From Heterostelium album PN500 (Eukaryota; Evosea; Eumycetozoa; Acytosteliales; Acytosteliaceae): a stretch of DNA of 64,000 bases. The position numbers and the translations under genes are program-made. The stretch is taken from the NCBI RefSeq assembly GCF_000004825.1, contig NW_008805076.1, positions 620,001-684,000 on the forward strand, given 5' to 3'. The notes beneath the pieces are model-generated. The model was given only the letters and a program-made list of their open reading frames with translations. It ran no database searches and was not told the DNA's origin. Positions 1 to 11,989 of this stretch are shown one piece after another. Positions within the stretch are counted from its first letter, which is position 1, and the number at the start of each line of letters is the position of its first letter.

Positions 1-1706
1 GACATCCCGTGGTGATGATACTCTCACCGACACGTGAGATAGCCGTGCAATCGTGTGACGTTGTCAATCAGCTGGCGCGATCAATGAAGTATATCAAAGC
101 GGCATCGTTCATCGGTGGACTCAGGGAAGTGGATGACCGTCATCGACTCTCAGGTTGTCAGATTGTGGTTGGCACACCCGGACGTATCAGATCGTTGATT
201 GAATCACTGACACTTCGTACCGACGACATCAAGCTGTTGATTCTCGACGAAGCCGACAAACTGCTGGATATGGGTTTCAGTAAAGATATCAATTGGTTGC
301 ATCGTGCGCTGCCTGTCAGTCAAAGACAGACACTGGCGCTGTCCGCAACCTATCCGGTGTCGGTACTGAACGTTGTCAAGGCGTATATGCGCGCCGACGT
401 CATGGAAGTTCGCGTTGGTTCAGACACGCCGTCACTCACAGGAATCACACAATACTACCAATTCGTAGAGAATCCAGCTATTAGTTATCAGGCATTCAAA
501 GAGAAGATCGCTTCATTGCTGCTGCTACTAGAGCAACTTGGATTCTATCAGGCGATTGTGTTTGTAAGTGAGCGGCAACGCGCGGAAGAGGTGTGCAAGT
601 TGCTGGTGCGACGTGGTTGGCCAACGCGTTATATTGCCGGTGCTATGGAGCAACGCGAGCGTCTGCTGGTGATGGAAGAGCTAAAGGATTTCAAGTTGCG
701 AATACTGGTGTCGACTGACCTGATTGCGAGAGGTATCGACATTGAGCGTGTCAATCTTGTGGTGAACATCGATATGCCGAGAGACTACGAAACTTACTTT
801 CATAGGATCGGTAGAACCGGTAGATTCGGTACCTATGGTGTATCGGTTAGTTTTATATCAAAGGATTCCGAACAAGATAGAAACTTCTTACATGAGCTAC
901 GTGTGCGATACAATGTTGAATTGCTGGAGAGAAAAGATAACGATGAGATACCAGAACACTTTTACACATATCAGTTGTCGAATAGCAAGGAATCAGAGTC
1001 ATTAGAATCACTAAAACTTAAACAACAACAATTTAAACAGAAACAAGAGGAGAAAGAACAAGTCAAACTTTTAAAACAACTAAAGATCAACGATGATTAT
1101 ATTCAAAATCAACAAAATATAGATGAAAATGAAGAAGATTATAATGAAGATGAAGAGTATGACGAAGAGTATGAAGATGAAGAGTATGAAGATGAAGAGT
1201 ATGAAGATGAAGAGAATGAAGAGTATGAGGATGAAGAGTACGAAGATGAAGAGTATGAAGAGTACGAAGAGTATGAAGATCAGGAGTATGAAGAAGAGAA
1301 TGAAGAGTATGAAGAAGTAGAAAACAATTATAATTTTAATAAGGAAGTTGAAGAAGGAGAAGAAGAAGAATATCAAGATTTTAATAATAATAATAATATA
1401 TTTAAAGATCAGTCACAACATCAAAGAGCTACAAGTTACAATCATAATTTAAGTTATAATCAACCAAACAATTTAAACAACAAATGGGAAGATTATCTTC
1501 ATTATATAAATAGTTATTCAAATCAAAACAATTACAACTATAGTTATTTAATATCCAACCACAATAATATAAACTCATATAATAATCATAATTGTAACTG
1601 TAGGTATTGCCCTATAAAACAAAGTAAACATCATCCAATTCAACAACAACAGCAACAACAATATCAACAACACTATTATAATTATCCTTACTACTATAAT
1701 TATTAA
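1..1706 (+). CDS. ddx20: DDX20/Gemin3-like DEAD-box RNA helicase (5' end outside the window)
   Basis: ATP-dependent RNA helicase core. The frame is open to the left edge, so the Q motif and Walker A lie outside the window. Motifs visible in order are Ia PTREIAVQ, Ib VGTPGR, II DEAD (LLILDEADKLL), III SAT, IV VFVSE, V ARGID and VI HRIGRTGR. The PTREIAVQ form and the text around DEADKLLDMG match the DDX20 branch (a partner of the SMN complex in animals) better than eIF4A or DDX6; that assignment is from family memory. After the helicase core, about residue 310 of the visible part, comes a long tail: Lys/Glu-rich coiled region, an acidic stretch of repeated DEEYE units near 1129-1320, then Asn/Tyr-rich and Gln-rich sequence to the TAA at 1704-1706. 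Antisense and alternative-frame ORFs over the acidic repeat are by-products of its composition. No intron is visible. Confidence 0.85.
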   Translation, partial: HPVVMILSPTREIAVQSCDVVNQLARSMKYIKAASFIGGLREVDDRHRLSGCQIVVGTPGRIRSLIESLTLRTDDIKLLILDEADKLLDMGFSKDINWLHRALPVSQRQTLALSATYPVSVLNVVKAYMRADVMEVRVGSDTPSLTGITQYYQFVENPAISYQAFKEKIASLLLLLEQLGFYQAIVFVSERQRAEEVCKLLVRRGWPTRYIAGAMEQRERLLVMEELKDFKLRILVSTDLIARGIDIERVNLVVNIDMPRDYETYFHRIGRTGRFGTYGVSVSFISKDSEQDRNFLHELRVRYNVELLERKDNDEIPEHFYTYQLSNSKESESLESLKLKQQQFKQKQEEKEQVKLLKQLKINDDYIQNQQNIDENEEDYNEDEEYDEEYEDEEYEDEEYEDEENEEYEDEEYEDEEYEEYEEYEDQEYEEENEEYEEVENNYNFNKEVEEGEEEEYQDFNNNNNIFKDQSQHQRATSYNHNLSYNQPNNLNNKWEDYLHYINSYSNQNNYNYSYLISNHNNINSYNNHNCNCRYCPIKQSKHHPIQQQQQQQYQQHYYNYPYYYNY

Positions 1707-2870
1707 AATATATTATTTTTGCAATCATATATACTCGAAATAAATAAACAATGAAACAATATATATATTTATTTATTCACAAACATAAAAGCAATGTAAA
1801 TTGTTACATTTTCACCTATAGGTATATATATAGTTAAAAACCAATATAGCTGTTGATTTTGTATTCAACGGTAAACATTAATTAATGACATGTGTGGTGT
1901 GGTGTGGAGTGTTGTTCACAAATATTTTATTTTAACACCAATATATTTACTGATTATATACAAAAAAAAATTATATTTTGATAGTTATTTTAAATGTATA
2001 TATATGTGGGTGTTGATTAAATTTATATATAATAGGTGTTTTTGTTTTTACTGATGAAGACAAACTATGTTTGGAATTCGTCTATCTCATATGAATGAAG
2101 TGTTTAGATTTATGGAATGAATGATTGATTGATTGATTGTTTATTAGTGTTTGTGAATCTGAAGTTAACAATTTCTGTAATTTGTAGTCGGGATCTTTAA
2201 TTCATTTCATTGGTCAGAATTTATTTTCAATTTCCTAATTTAGAATCATATTGAATAATTCTCTATAATATTATCTCTATGATAGGTATAATTCCCATAA
2301 AGAGATAGACCTATCCAAATTAAATTTTTTCTACACAATTTAAGTGAATTATGATAAAGTTATAAGGTTAATTGATTCATTTTATTGTTTATCTAAAGTT
2401 AATTCAAAAATGAGTATTTATTGTAAATATTAAAAAAATACTATCAAAATAATAATTACTCATTATTTTTTTTATCCACTAAATTTTTAGATACATTATC
2501 AAGAAGCAATTCATTTAATATTGGATTTAAACGATTGAAAAGACCAAATCATTGTAATTGCCAAATAGGAATGGGTTTATATGAACAGATAGAAGATATT
2601 GGAAATCTACTCAATATTTGTTCAAACAATTTATTTATTATTATAGATTTTGAACTAGATTCAAGTTCAAATAATATGAATTAATATAATTTTATTTATT
2701 ATTTAAAAATATATATAATGAACTCGAGTTCATCTAAATAAATAAGTTTCTATATACATTTTAATCCTTATGATTTTTTTTTTAATTTAAAAATCTATTT
2801 TTGAAAACAAATAGAAAATTAGAATAATGATATTATATGATATAATTTTCATCACTTACATAAAAGATTT
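1707..2870. other. Intergenic, AT-rich, no gene seen
   Basis: Nothing codes convincingly here. It contains a short GTGTG-rich patch near 1890, a TGAT microsatellite near 2120, and a small inverted repeat GATAGGT/ACCTATC (2281-2287 and 2309-2315) whose loop carries CCCATAA. No RNA gene can be claimed from this alone. Confidence 0.6.
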
Positions 2871-3077
2871 TTAGCGTAATATAGGTCCAGTTTCTTGATT
2901 GGAAGAAAATCCAACTTCTTTTAATATTTTCTTTGTGGATGTTGTATTTTGTAAAGTAGCTGGTGGACTGTATTTAATTGTTTCTGGTGTTGACTTTTTA
3001 GAAATATTTTCTTTCGGAAAAAATAGTTCCTCATTCTTTGGATTTTTTAAGAGTTTGGAGTAAACATAATATTCCAT
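2871..3077 (-). CDS. 68-residue orphan protein, tandem paralog 1
   Basis: Intact single-exon ORF with an ATG at 3077 and a TAA at 2871. It shares the same length and the same blocks with the gene at 3829-4035: an N-terminal VYSKLLKNPKN followed by ELF and PK, a central Y-PPA, and a C-terminal QE-G-ILR. No signal peptide or membrane segment is seen; the protein is basic and rich in Lys, Ser and Thr. I do not recognise the family. Conservation between the two copies at the protein level, while the flanks have diverged, argues that both are real genes. The upstream region shares a TTCCAAGAA motif with its paralog. Confidence 0.65.
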   Translation of the reverse strand: MEYYVYSKLLKNPKNEELFFPKENISKKSTPETIKYSPPATLQNTTSTKKILKEVGFSSNQETGPILR

Positions 3078-3828
3078 TTTTAATAGTTTTATATATTTTT
3101 ATCTATAATATAGAAGATAGAGAATTTATTTTATATTTTAGTATAAAAACAAAATAATCAATTTGAACTATTTATAGTTTTTCTTAAGATGAGATTGGAT
3201 CAGAGAACGTTTTGATCATCTTCCAAGAATGTAAAAAAGATCATTAAAAAAACAAATCAACTTTGATTTCAAAGGATTTTCTCAAGAATGATTAACCCCT
3301 ATTTTCTTTTTTCCCTTGTTTCTTTTGCAAAAAAAAAATTCGTTGGAAATTCATTCTTTTTTTTAAATTCCATACAATAGATGCGTTTAAGTCTTTACTC
3401 TTTTGACTTGGTTAAAAAATCTATAAATATTTTAATGATTAATTTTTTTGTCTTTAAAAATTTATTTATTTTTTACAAATATTTTTTATTTATTTTAAAG
3501 TAAAAGTATAAAAGTAATCATTTATAAATCAATATTGAAAATCAAATTAAAATTTATAGAATTTAGATTAGGATTTTGGATGGTGAGAGTACGAGCCAAT
3601 ATAACTCAGCCCTTTTGAAGAAATGGAAGATTTAAAATTAAGAATCAATCTAAATAAACACACCCTTAAATATCAAAACAAATCCTGCTTGGACTCTGTC
3701 CGCTGATTAATTATCATTTTTTTTGTTCGAATTTATAGTTAAAAATTATATTTTTTATTTACAGAAAAATTATTCGTATGATAAAATATCATATATGTGA
3801 AAAGATTATTTTTAATAATTTAGTTGAT
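3078..3828. other. Intergenic between the two 68-residue paralogs
   Basis: AT-rich. It should hold the promoter of the left paralog, including TTCCAAGAA at 3221-3229. No other gene is seen. Confidence 0.5.
3221..3229. promoter_or_regulatory. Shared upstream motif TTCCAAGAA, copy 1
   Basis: Lies about 145-150 bp upstream of the ATG of the left 68-residue gene. The identical nonamer lies upstream of its paralog. TTCnnnGAA is the form of a STAT-type site, and dictyostelids have STAT proteins, but binding here is only inferred. Confidence 0.3.
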
Positions 3829-4035
3829 TTATCTTAATATTGATCCAGATTCTTGTTTGTTGGGAATTCCAATAGAATTTGTTTGTTGATTTGATGCATT
3901 GGTTAAAGTTTGGATTGCTGGTGGATTGTATTCCTTTGTTTTAGTTGAAGTCTTTTTCATTGGACTATCCTTTGGCCAAAACAATTCGTCATTCTTGGGG
4001 TTCTTTAAGAGTTTAGAATAGACTAAAAATTCCAT
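3829..4035 (-). CDS. 68-residue orphan protein, tandem paralog 2
   Basis: Intact single-exon ORF, ATG at 4035, TAA at 3829. It has the same length as the neighbour at 2871-3077 and shares VYSKLLKNPKN, ELF, PK, PPA and the ILR ending, so the two arose by tandem duplication. The middle third (Gln/Thr/Asn-rich) is variable. No targeting signal, no membrane segment, no known domain recognised. Same strand and spacing as its partner suggest parallel promoters rather than one transcript. Confidence 0.65.
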   Translation of the reverse strand: MEFLVYSKLLKNPKNDELFWPKDSPMKKTSTKTKEYNPPAIQTLTNASNQQTNSIGIPNKQESGSILR

Positions 4036-4709
4036 TTTTTATTGATAATAAGTATTTGGTTTTTAAATTGTTTTTAAAAAAAATAATAAATAAATAAATA
4101 TAATTATTATATTTGAATTAAAGATAATATTTTAATTAGTAATTGAATGATTTAATTTTAGATTTAAAAGTAAACTATATATAGTTGTTTAAACCAATAC
4201 AAAGGAAGATTTTGAGCAACTTCCAAGAATTTTTAAAACTTATAGAGAATTTATAAATATTGATCTACGTGTATCATTCTTTTGATTTTCCCAATAACAC
4301 TTAAATTAAGTGGGGTTACAAATTCTATGTCCTTTCTTTTTTGAAAAAAAACCGTATTCTTTTGATTCCCCGCGCCCACTTTTTTATTTTCTATATATTT
4401 TTGCAAAGACAACCAACACATAAGAATGATAAGTTTTTCACGTGCAAAAGCTATTCATATGATATCACTCTATTTTTAAATGATTTTGATGAGTCAGAGT
4501 CTATATATTAAAATAGAATGCAACAAACAATTAATCAATAAATTACTCCTTCTCCTCGTGTGTAAATTTGTTCTTTTTTCTTTCTTTTGGTTAATGCATA
4601 CTATTATTTACTGATTATTGATGCGAGAATTTATATGTGTCTATTTTATTTACATGTTACTTTTATATGTTTTTGATTTTGATCTAATATATGTATGTGG
4701 TTATTATTA
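4036..4709. other. Intergenic, promoter side of paralog 2
   Basis: AT-rich with TTCCAAGAA at 4221-4229 and no convincing ORF. Confidence 0.5.
4221..4229. promoter_or_regulatory. Shared upstream motif TTCCAAGAA, copy 2
   Basis: About 186-194 bp upstream of the ATG of the right 68-residue gene; identical to the copy at 3221-3229. Confidence 0.3.
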
Positions 4710-5190
4710 TTAATAGTCGCTTGATCTAACGATTTCTATTTGATCTCGAGGTATGGAAGTTGCGACAGTTCTACCGTTAATTTCTATTGTATTGTGTGAC
4801 TGTGGTTGATCGTTAACTCTTCTAGTTGTGTAAAGGTCATCGACGTTTGTTTCTAAATCGTGAACACTAGGTGCCTTTGATCGAAGTGAATTCATTCTAG
4901 CTTGAATCTCCTTTGAGAGTTCATTGTCATTCTCACTGTTATCTATACTATTACCAAAGTTCTCTCTTAATCTATTGAGTCTTTCCTGTACCTCTTCATT
5001 AGAAGTCACTCTTCTCGAGTAGTATCTAGATAAAAAAGTTAAACCACCACCTATACATACACATTTATTTAAAAAACAATGATGTACAATCAGTTAATAT
5101 AATCTTTATTATACATCTCATTCATTCTATCTTACCATTATTTAATGACAGAGTTGCACTTTTGTTTAACAATTTAAAAGAAGATAACAT
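4710..5190 (-). CDS. Small probable mitochondrial protein, two exons
   Basis: Spliced model: exon 1 5136-5190, intron 5051-5135 (GTAAG...TAG), exon 2 4710-5050; 396 nt, 131 residues. Splicing adds an N-terminal stretch that begins MLSSFKLLNKS and reaches FLSRYYSRR: basic, hydroxylated, no acidic residues, a typical mitochondrial presequence with an Arg-rich cleavage region. The mature part is acidic and helical (heptad-like Leu/Arg spacing in VQERLNRLRENF and EIQARMNSLR) and ends with a short Ile/Val-rich segment. No known domain recognised. A start at the internal ATG 5009 would lose the targeting sequence, so the spliced start is preferred. Confidence 0.7.
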
Positions 5191-6060
5191 TTTAATTAAA
5201 ATTAGACAAAAAAAAAAAGAATGTTTGATTTATTTATTCATTTAAATAATTTAATTAATACAATAATTTTTTTTATTTTTTTGTTTTTTTTTTTTTTTCA
5301 AATCATCAATATATCTACAAATTGAATCAATCTAACAAATATTTAATTAGATAAAAGTAAATAACATATTTATCTTATAAATATTTAATTAAAAAAAAAA
5401 AAAAATTTGTTTTTCTAATATTTAATTTTATTTTTATTTTTAAAAAAAATACAAATTTGAGATCTTTTTTTTATTACACGGCAAACTTTTTATTTGATAT
5501 TGAATCTATTAAACACATCTTTTTAATCAAAGTTTCACATACACACACACACACAAACACAACTTAATTTTTAGATGTAGAATTATCAATAGTGATTGGT
5601 TCAAATTATTAAAATGAGTTAACACAAAAATAGTACCCATTTTTTTAATTTGGTAGATATTGCTTTAAGTTTGGTGTCACTAGTAAATCAACAATGGTGA
5701 GCTATTAAGGAAATAATTTAGTTTGGCTTTATTTAAACTCAAATTGGTGTCGAAACTCTCGCTACAATTAAAAATTATTGGCTTTTAATTATTTTCAAGT
5801 TACTATTCTCCATCAATCTATGTGCAATCAGCAATCAATCTTACAATGATGATCAGAGGTGATCACTACTTCATACCCACCTTTATCAAATACAAGGTCC
5901 AATCGAATTAATTCTATTTAATTAATTTATCTTTTAAACATTAATAACAATTGTTGTTTTTTCAGTGTCTGTTATATCAATTCAAATTTGAGTAAACAAT
6001 ATAGCTATAGATCTTTATTAAATTTAACTTTTTAAAATTTATTTATTTATTTATTAAATT
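5191..6060. other. Intergenic between divergent genes
   Basis: Very AT-rich with long T and A runs and a CA repeat near 5541. It separates the minus-strand gene ending at 5190 from the plus-strand gene starting at 6061 and must contain both promoters. No other gene seen. Confidence 0.5.
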
Positions 6061-9000
6061 ATGATTAATTTATTTTCTTTTTATTTATTTATTTATTTTT
6101 TAATTATTGGATGTTGTTGTTTTGATAGTGTTCAGAGTGTTAGTATCGAATTCCAAGGCTATCAAGTGGTGTCAAATGTTAGCACATACTCTGATACCGG
6201 ATGTCAGGGCTTGACTGCCATTTTTACAACACACGAGAATGTGGCGATCATTCCAGCGGATTTCAGTTGTGATCAATCACCGATAACAGTCACCATTATC
6301 GACAGACAATTCACCCAACCACTGATAAGTACATATTCCTATTGGTCCGTTTCATTTGACAACATACCATACAATACAACCCATCTGATATTAATAATGG
6401 CCGGTATCAATATTTTCAATCTAACTGTTTATTGTCGTATGTATAACATTTATTTACTATAATCAAATTATTCTTAATTTTAAAAAATAATAATATCTTT
6501 TTTTTTTCTTTCTTTCATCTATTGAAGCTGCTCCAATTCCGACATCAGCATCTATGGTTTTAAATGGTATGAAACCATTGAATCAAAAGGATGGAAATGA
6601 AATATTCTTTTATATTTCAAGTCTTTTCATTTATCCAATCAAAACTCAGTGTGATATACTTAGTAATGACTGCTACAGCAATTGTACACTGGAGCAATAT
6701 CATAACGGAAATTTCCTTCTAGCATCTGCAACTGTAAATTACCCTTGTACGAACTTTAACGATCAAATAAGAATACAAATAACCGATTATCATGGTCATA
6801 TTTTTACTCTAACTGAGAGTGATACACCTTTTAAACGTAAGTTTGTTTTTTATTACTTCTGATTTTTTTAATATTAATCATATGTTACCAAATTATTATC
6901 TAAAATCAATTTATATAGAATCTTTAATCATTCAAAATGATTATCTACAATACTATCCATCTAGTTTTGTATTGAATAAATACAATAAATACAACTATTT
7001 GTCTGTATTGGCTGATTTCAATGTGACTGATTGCAAATACTTTATCATGGATAACTCTCACGTGAATGTAAATCTATCGAGATTGTTGGTACAAGTCTCT
7101 GGTAACAGTACATCAGGAACCTACTACGGTGGACACCGACTGATCAATGATACCGACTACACAGACTTTTCGGTATTTTCGCTTAATCCTGATTTTCAAT
7201 ACAACGGTTCAAAGCTTAAAAATCTTACAATTGGAGGTATGTTCAAGATTCAAAAAACAAGTAAAATAACAGTCATATTTCAAATATTAATTAAAATTTA
7301 AACGTAAAAAGATATACCTGCTATTGAACAGTTTTCACCTTCTATTACAAGAAAATTTATCTATCTAAGTTATGATACTCCTACTATCAACTTGATAGAA
7401 TTTAACTACACTCAGAATTACGACAAGGTGGCCAGCGTCGAGAACTGCTGGATTGATATGCCATTTCCATTTGGTATAAATGGAGGACCATCCACCTATT
7501 TATCATCTTTCATAATGTTAAACTCGATTTATAAAGAAGTTTACCAAGGTGCTATTACAATCGGTGGAGTCGTAATCTATAAATACCTTTCTTATCAACC
7601 AATTAGTATTCATGGTAAGTATTTAATTATTATTGAAATAAGTTTAAATGAATTAAATTCTAATTTCATAGTTTTTTTAATTATTATTTGTTAAATAGAT
7701 TCTTCACCTCCAACCATTTTGAGTATGAAAGTTTTACGTACAACAGATAGATCACAGTATCTAAGAATAAGAATTCAAGATGACTATAGTGGTTTCTATA
7801 AAATAGTGTTGGGAAGAAATACACTTGGTGATGAAGTATTCTTTAACACTTCAAATTTGGTACTTGGATCACTATTGGATGGTTACTATGAAAAGGAGAT
7901 TGACATCATTTCTTTTTACAATTTTTCTGTATATGACATGGCTGGAAATGTGGAAACAAAATATAGTTATCCTGGATATTATTATAATAATAATGGTTAT
8001 TTTGAAATACCAAATCTATCATTTTCATGTAACTATTTACAAATTCTAATATAATTACAATTAACATTTTATTAATTATTCAATTATATTCATATATAGC
8101 AACAATGGATTTCTCTTCATTTACCTATTTTGAATTTGATGATCAAGTGGAAACTACCAATACTTCACCTCAGAGATTATTAAGATTCAATCTTACATTT
8201 ATTGATACCGATTTCCATCCTCAGTTGGTTGTTAGCTGGGAAGGTCAAAAGAGAGTAGGATATGGAAGTTGGAACCCCGATATTCAACTCTATGAAATAG
8301 TATTCACACTTGCCAAGAATATGATTAATTCATCATTAGACTATAGATTACACTATAAAAGTGGATATATTGAAGGTATTGCTATTCAATCATTCTTTGA
8401 TCCAACTTGGAAAACTAAACTATTAGTTAATTCTATAAGTAAGTTTTAAATTTTTTTTATTTTAAAATTGAAATATCCTATTAATGTTAATATTTGTAGA
8501 TGGTGATTATATCCCACCAATTATAACAAGTATAATATCAACTCTAAGTGGTCAGAGTTGTAGTTTCACGTGGAATATAACTATAGAAGATCAAACTGGA
8601 TTCGATAATGGTACGATCATTGTTAAAGAGACAACCGGACTCCAAACTTTCAGTTTTGATTTCAATAGAAATACACGAACCAGCTCTGTTATATATGACA
8701 ATGGAAATCTTTATATTTCAAAATACTCTCTATGTAAAGAAGGAATCAATAACTTTACAATTACAACTATCCGACTGACCGATACCGAAGGAAACACAGG
8801 AACCTATGATTCTTTCTACTCCGATAAATACATTGTACCTCTATTAAGTACAAGCTATAATCGATTAATTGGAAACATGACAATCAGATATTTATATTCT
8901 TCAAATGCTAATAGTAAGTAAAAGTTAACTTTTATTTTATTTTTATTTTAATATTGTAATTAACTATCCATTTATTTTAGCTACAAACTATATATTTAAT

Positions 9001-10768
9001 CCAACTATTACCAATTTATATTTAAATAGATATTCAATAGATCAATTCTCAAATGATAGAACAGTTAGTATTGAAATCTCATTGGAATCACAATTTCTAT
9101 TGAATACACCACCTACATTCTATTTACAATCACTCAACCATCCATTGTTGTCATGTGAATCTTATCAAACCCAACAGAATACCTTCAAATGCGATTTAAC
9201 TATTCCTTTTGGATATGGATTTGAAGTTGCCTATATATCTGTCTATGGTATTACCGATATATTTAAATTCTACAAAGGATTCAATACTATTGATTTGCAG
9301 CAGATGAATCTACCTTATAAAGTATTATTATCAAAGAGTAGATGTATGTATTAATTAATTTTAAACAATCTATTATATAGACTAATATTTTTTAAATAAT
9401 TATTACTTTCATGAATAGTCCCTTCAATTGTAAACTATTCACCATTTACCTCTACAATTGGAGGAAATGTAACATTGACCGGTGTCAACCTCAATCCAAT
9501 TGAAACAAACCAATCGTTTGTATATGTTCTTTTACCGAGTGGAGTTAATATAACACTTCCTGTTCTATCGAAAGCATCTGACTACATAGTTATATCGATG
9601 ATTCCAATTTCATCTTCAGTTTCATTGATATATTATGTTGAAGATTTCTATTCAAATAAGATAACTTTAACTCCTTATGACATTCTTAATCCAAGTCAAT
9701 CGCCAAAACCAACTCCAGGATGTTTAGTCGATAAAGATTGTTCTCTTCATGGCTCTTGTTTAAATGGTACATGTCAATGTGAAAAAGGTTATTACGGAGG
9801 TGATTGTTCGAATGGTATGTTTTAAAAGCACATTATTTAATTATCTTGAAAATTATATATTAATCAATATATTTTTAGTTATTGCACCTATTGCTCCGAG
9901 TTTCAATGAAACAAGACCATCTGTTATCATTGATTATCAAGGTCATCTTAGCTCAATTCAAATTGAATATCTAAGAGAGATGAGTGCTATCAATGAGGTT
10001 ATCTCCACCTATAATCTTACCAATGTAAATTGGAGTGTCACCAATGTTTCCAATGAGTTACGTGAAGCCTACCAATATTCCTATAATGTTTCCGAGAGCA
10101 CCTCTATCTTTGTAGTGTTAGAATGGTTCGTCAATGGCGTCAACTACAGTTTTATCGATGATCTCTATTATATTCCACCACATTCACTCAAATACACAAT
10201 CACTTTTTCACCGTATCAATTCAAATCGATATTCAATAGTTTGCAACTTGTGATGTCATCGTCGATTCGTGGATCCTCGGATCTCAGTCAGTGTAACTCC
10301 AATAGAGGTGGTTCCGGTAGTGGTGAAGACCACTCTGAAAAAGAACTGGATTCTATCAACCTGAGCATCAACGATCAATCGTTGTTTGGAACGTTTATCA
10401 GAGTCGGTGATATTGATAAACGAAAACTATCGATCTCCAATACAATAATTAGTAAACAACACGCCAATGATTCGATAGGTTTGGAAATTGGTATAAATAT
10501 ACCCTATTTCTCACAATATGCTGTGTTGGATCCAAATTTCTCATTACTACTAAATACCAATCCAAATACCGATCAATGTAATGGTAATAGTGCTAGCTTT
10601 GCTCTCACAAAGATCCAATTGATCGCTGTTATCGTATCGGCATCGCTATTCGCTGCAGTTATTGTCATCATCGTTGTAATAGTAATCATCAAGAAACGTA
10701 AACTATATGAATACAATCAAAGACTTCAATATCAAATAGAAAAAGCAGATAAATATATTGAACAATAA
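6061..10768 (+). CDS. ComC-like cell-surface protein: repeated extracellular modules, TIG-like and EGF domains, one TM helix
   Basis: Ten-exon model: 6061-6436, 6528-6836, 6919-7236, 7312-7614, 7699-8028, 8100-8438, 8500-8913, 8981-9343, 9419-9814, 9879-10768; 4038 nt, 1345 residues. It starts with a signal peptide (hydrophobic run then CCCFDSVQS). Exons 2-8 each encode an extracellular beta-rich module of about 101-138 residues with many N-glycosylation sites. Exon 9 begins with a TIG/IPT-like stretch (YSPFTSTIGGNVTLTGVNL) and ends with an EGF-like unit with six Cys (about residues 1019-1047, CQCEKGYYGGDC). Exon 10 gives a ComC-type region, a TM helix at about 1294-1317 and a short basic tail starting KKRKLYEYNQ. 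All nine introns are phase 1. One acceptor (7310-7311, AAG after an A-run) is atypical but keeps the frame. A role in adhesion or signalling is inferred from the family. Confidence 0.85.
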
Positions 10769-11389
10769 AATTCTTAATTATTTTTATAAACTTTTAACAA
10801 ACTATTCATTTTTGTTATCACACTTAAAGAAAACAAAATAAGTTGGTATGATTTAAAAGATAATCCATTATCATCAAACCATTCAAGTATCGATATAGAA
10901 TAGGTAGAATGAAGAGTATTCATAGATATGGAAGGAACAAACACCCTTCCTTTTGAACTGGTATCAGCTAAGGGTGGATACCAACTGAGCACATTAGATC
11001 GACCTCTATTTGCCTATCAAAGGTGTTCTAATGATTCTAATTGTATAAATTGTAATTCTAGTGAGAAAGTAGTTTATTCATTAAAATTTCCAACTTGTAC
11101 AAGATTATAATTAATCCAAACAATGAAACTAAAACAAACATTCTATAAAATTATTCCATTACAAAAAAACAAAAAAGAAGTGTGTGTTAAAAAATGAAAA
11201 GAATGAAAAGAAGAAATTGAATCATTGTCCATTTTTGAAAAGAATCGAATCAAAACAAAAAATTTGTGGTTTGTCAAACAAAAATTATATTAAACTATAA
11301 ATATGGATTCTGAATAATCATTTTCAAAAACAACATAAATCAAAATAATCAATTTATTATTAATATTATTCTAAAACAAGTTAAATAAA
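10769..11389. other. Intergenic with one doubtful small ORF
   Basis: Separates the ComC-like gene from the GST gene. The right half is plain AT-rich promoter sequence; the left half holds the doubtful ORF listed at 10928-11110. Confidence 0.5.
10928..11110 (+). pseudogene. Doubtful 60-residue ORF, possible gene fragment
   Basis: An ATG-initiated ORF that begins MEGTNTLPFELV and ends in a Cys-rich stretch (RCSNDSNCINCNSSE). Codon choice looks more coding than the flanks, but there is no signal peptide, no obvious upstream exon and no family I recognise. The Cys pattern resembles the C-terminal part of small secreted dictyostelid proteins, so it may be a relic or one exon of an unrecognised gene. 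A 72-residue minus-strand ORF overlaps it. Confidence 0.25.
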
Positions 11390-11989
11390 ATGACACAACC
11401 AACTTTATATTATTTAGACGCTAGAGCTCGTGCTGAAACCATTCGTTTCATTCTAAAGTTGAAGGGTGTGGCTTTCAATGATGTCAGAGTAAAAGAGATT
11501 CCAGCCGACTTGAAAGCTAAAACCAATTTTGGACAGGTTCCATTCTATGAGGATGAGAATATCAGTTTGTCGCAGTCACTCTCTATTGAATCATACCTCG
11601 CTGAGATCCATGGCTTGGCTGGAAATACACCAGTAGAACGTGCGTTGATCAGCCAGTATGTTCATGCCACACAAGATGTCTACAATCCCTACTACAGAGC
11701 CAACGGGGAGGAGGCCAATCAAAAATTCAAGACAGAGATTGCACCAAAGTTCTTGACTCGCTTCGAACAACACTTGAAGGCAGCTGGCGGTGAACACTTT
11801 GTCGGAAACAGACTGACACACGCTGACATCTCTGTGTTTGCACTCCTCGATTATTTCCACCAACAAACACACAACAATCTCCTCGAAGTTCTGGCACCAT
11901 TCACCCTCTTACAAAAGTTTTACGATAAGATTGCTTCAATCCCATCGATTGCAGAACATATCCAAACTAGACCAAAAACCAGATTATAA
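11390..11989 (+). CDS. Glutathione S-transferase (sigma/alpha-like)
   Basis: 199 residues, single exon, the usual length for a cytosolic GST. The N-terminal thioredoxin-fold domain (about 1-78) begins PTLYYLDARARAE, placing the catalytic Tyr of the Tyr-type classes at residue 7 or 8. FGQVPFYEDE carries the cis-Pro motif, and SQSLSIESYLA is the glutathione-contacting SxxI region. The helical C-terminal domain contains HADISVFALLDY, the conserved N-capping/Asp region. It conjugates glutathione to electrophiles or isomerises lipids as a cytosolic dimer; the substrate cannot be inferred. The 3' end lies only a few bases from the repeat family described at 11990-15250. Confidence 0.9.
   Translation: MTQPTLYYLDARARAETIRFILKLKGVAFNDVRVKEIPADLKAKTNFGQVPFYEDENISLSQSLSIESYLAEIHGLAGNTPVERALISQYVHATQDVYNPYYRANGEEANQKFKTEIAPKFLTRFEQHLKAAGGEHFVGNRLTHADISVFALLDYFHQQTHNNLLEVLAPFTLLQKFYDKIASIPSIAEHIQTRPKTRL

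Noticed and set aside
1080-1376. Minus- and plus-strand low-complexity ORFs over the helicase tail
   Set aside because: Mirror of the acidic DEEYE repeat; not independent genes.
3221-4229. TTCCAAGAA as a heat-shock element
   Set aside because: Heat-shock elements need TTC and GAA two bases apart; here the spacing is three.
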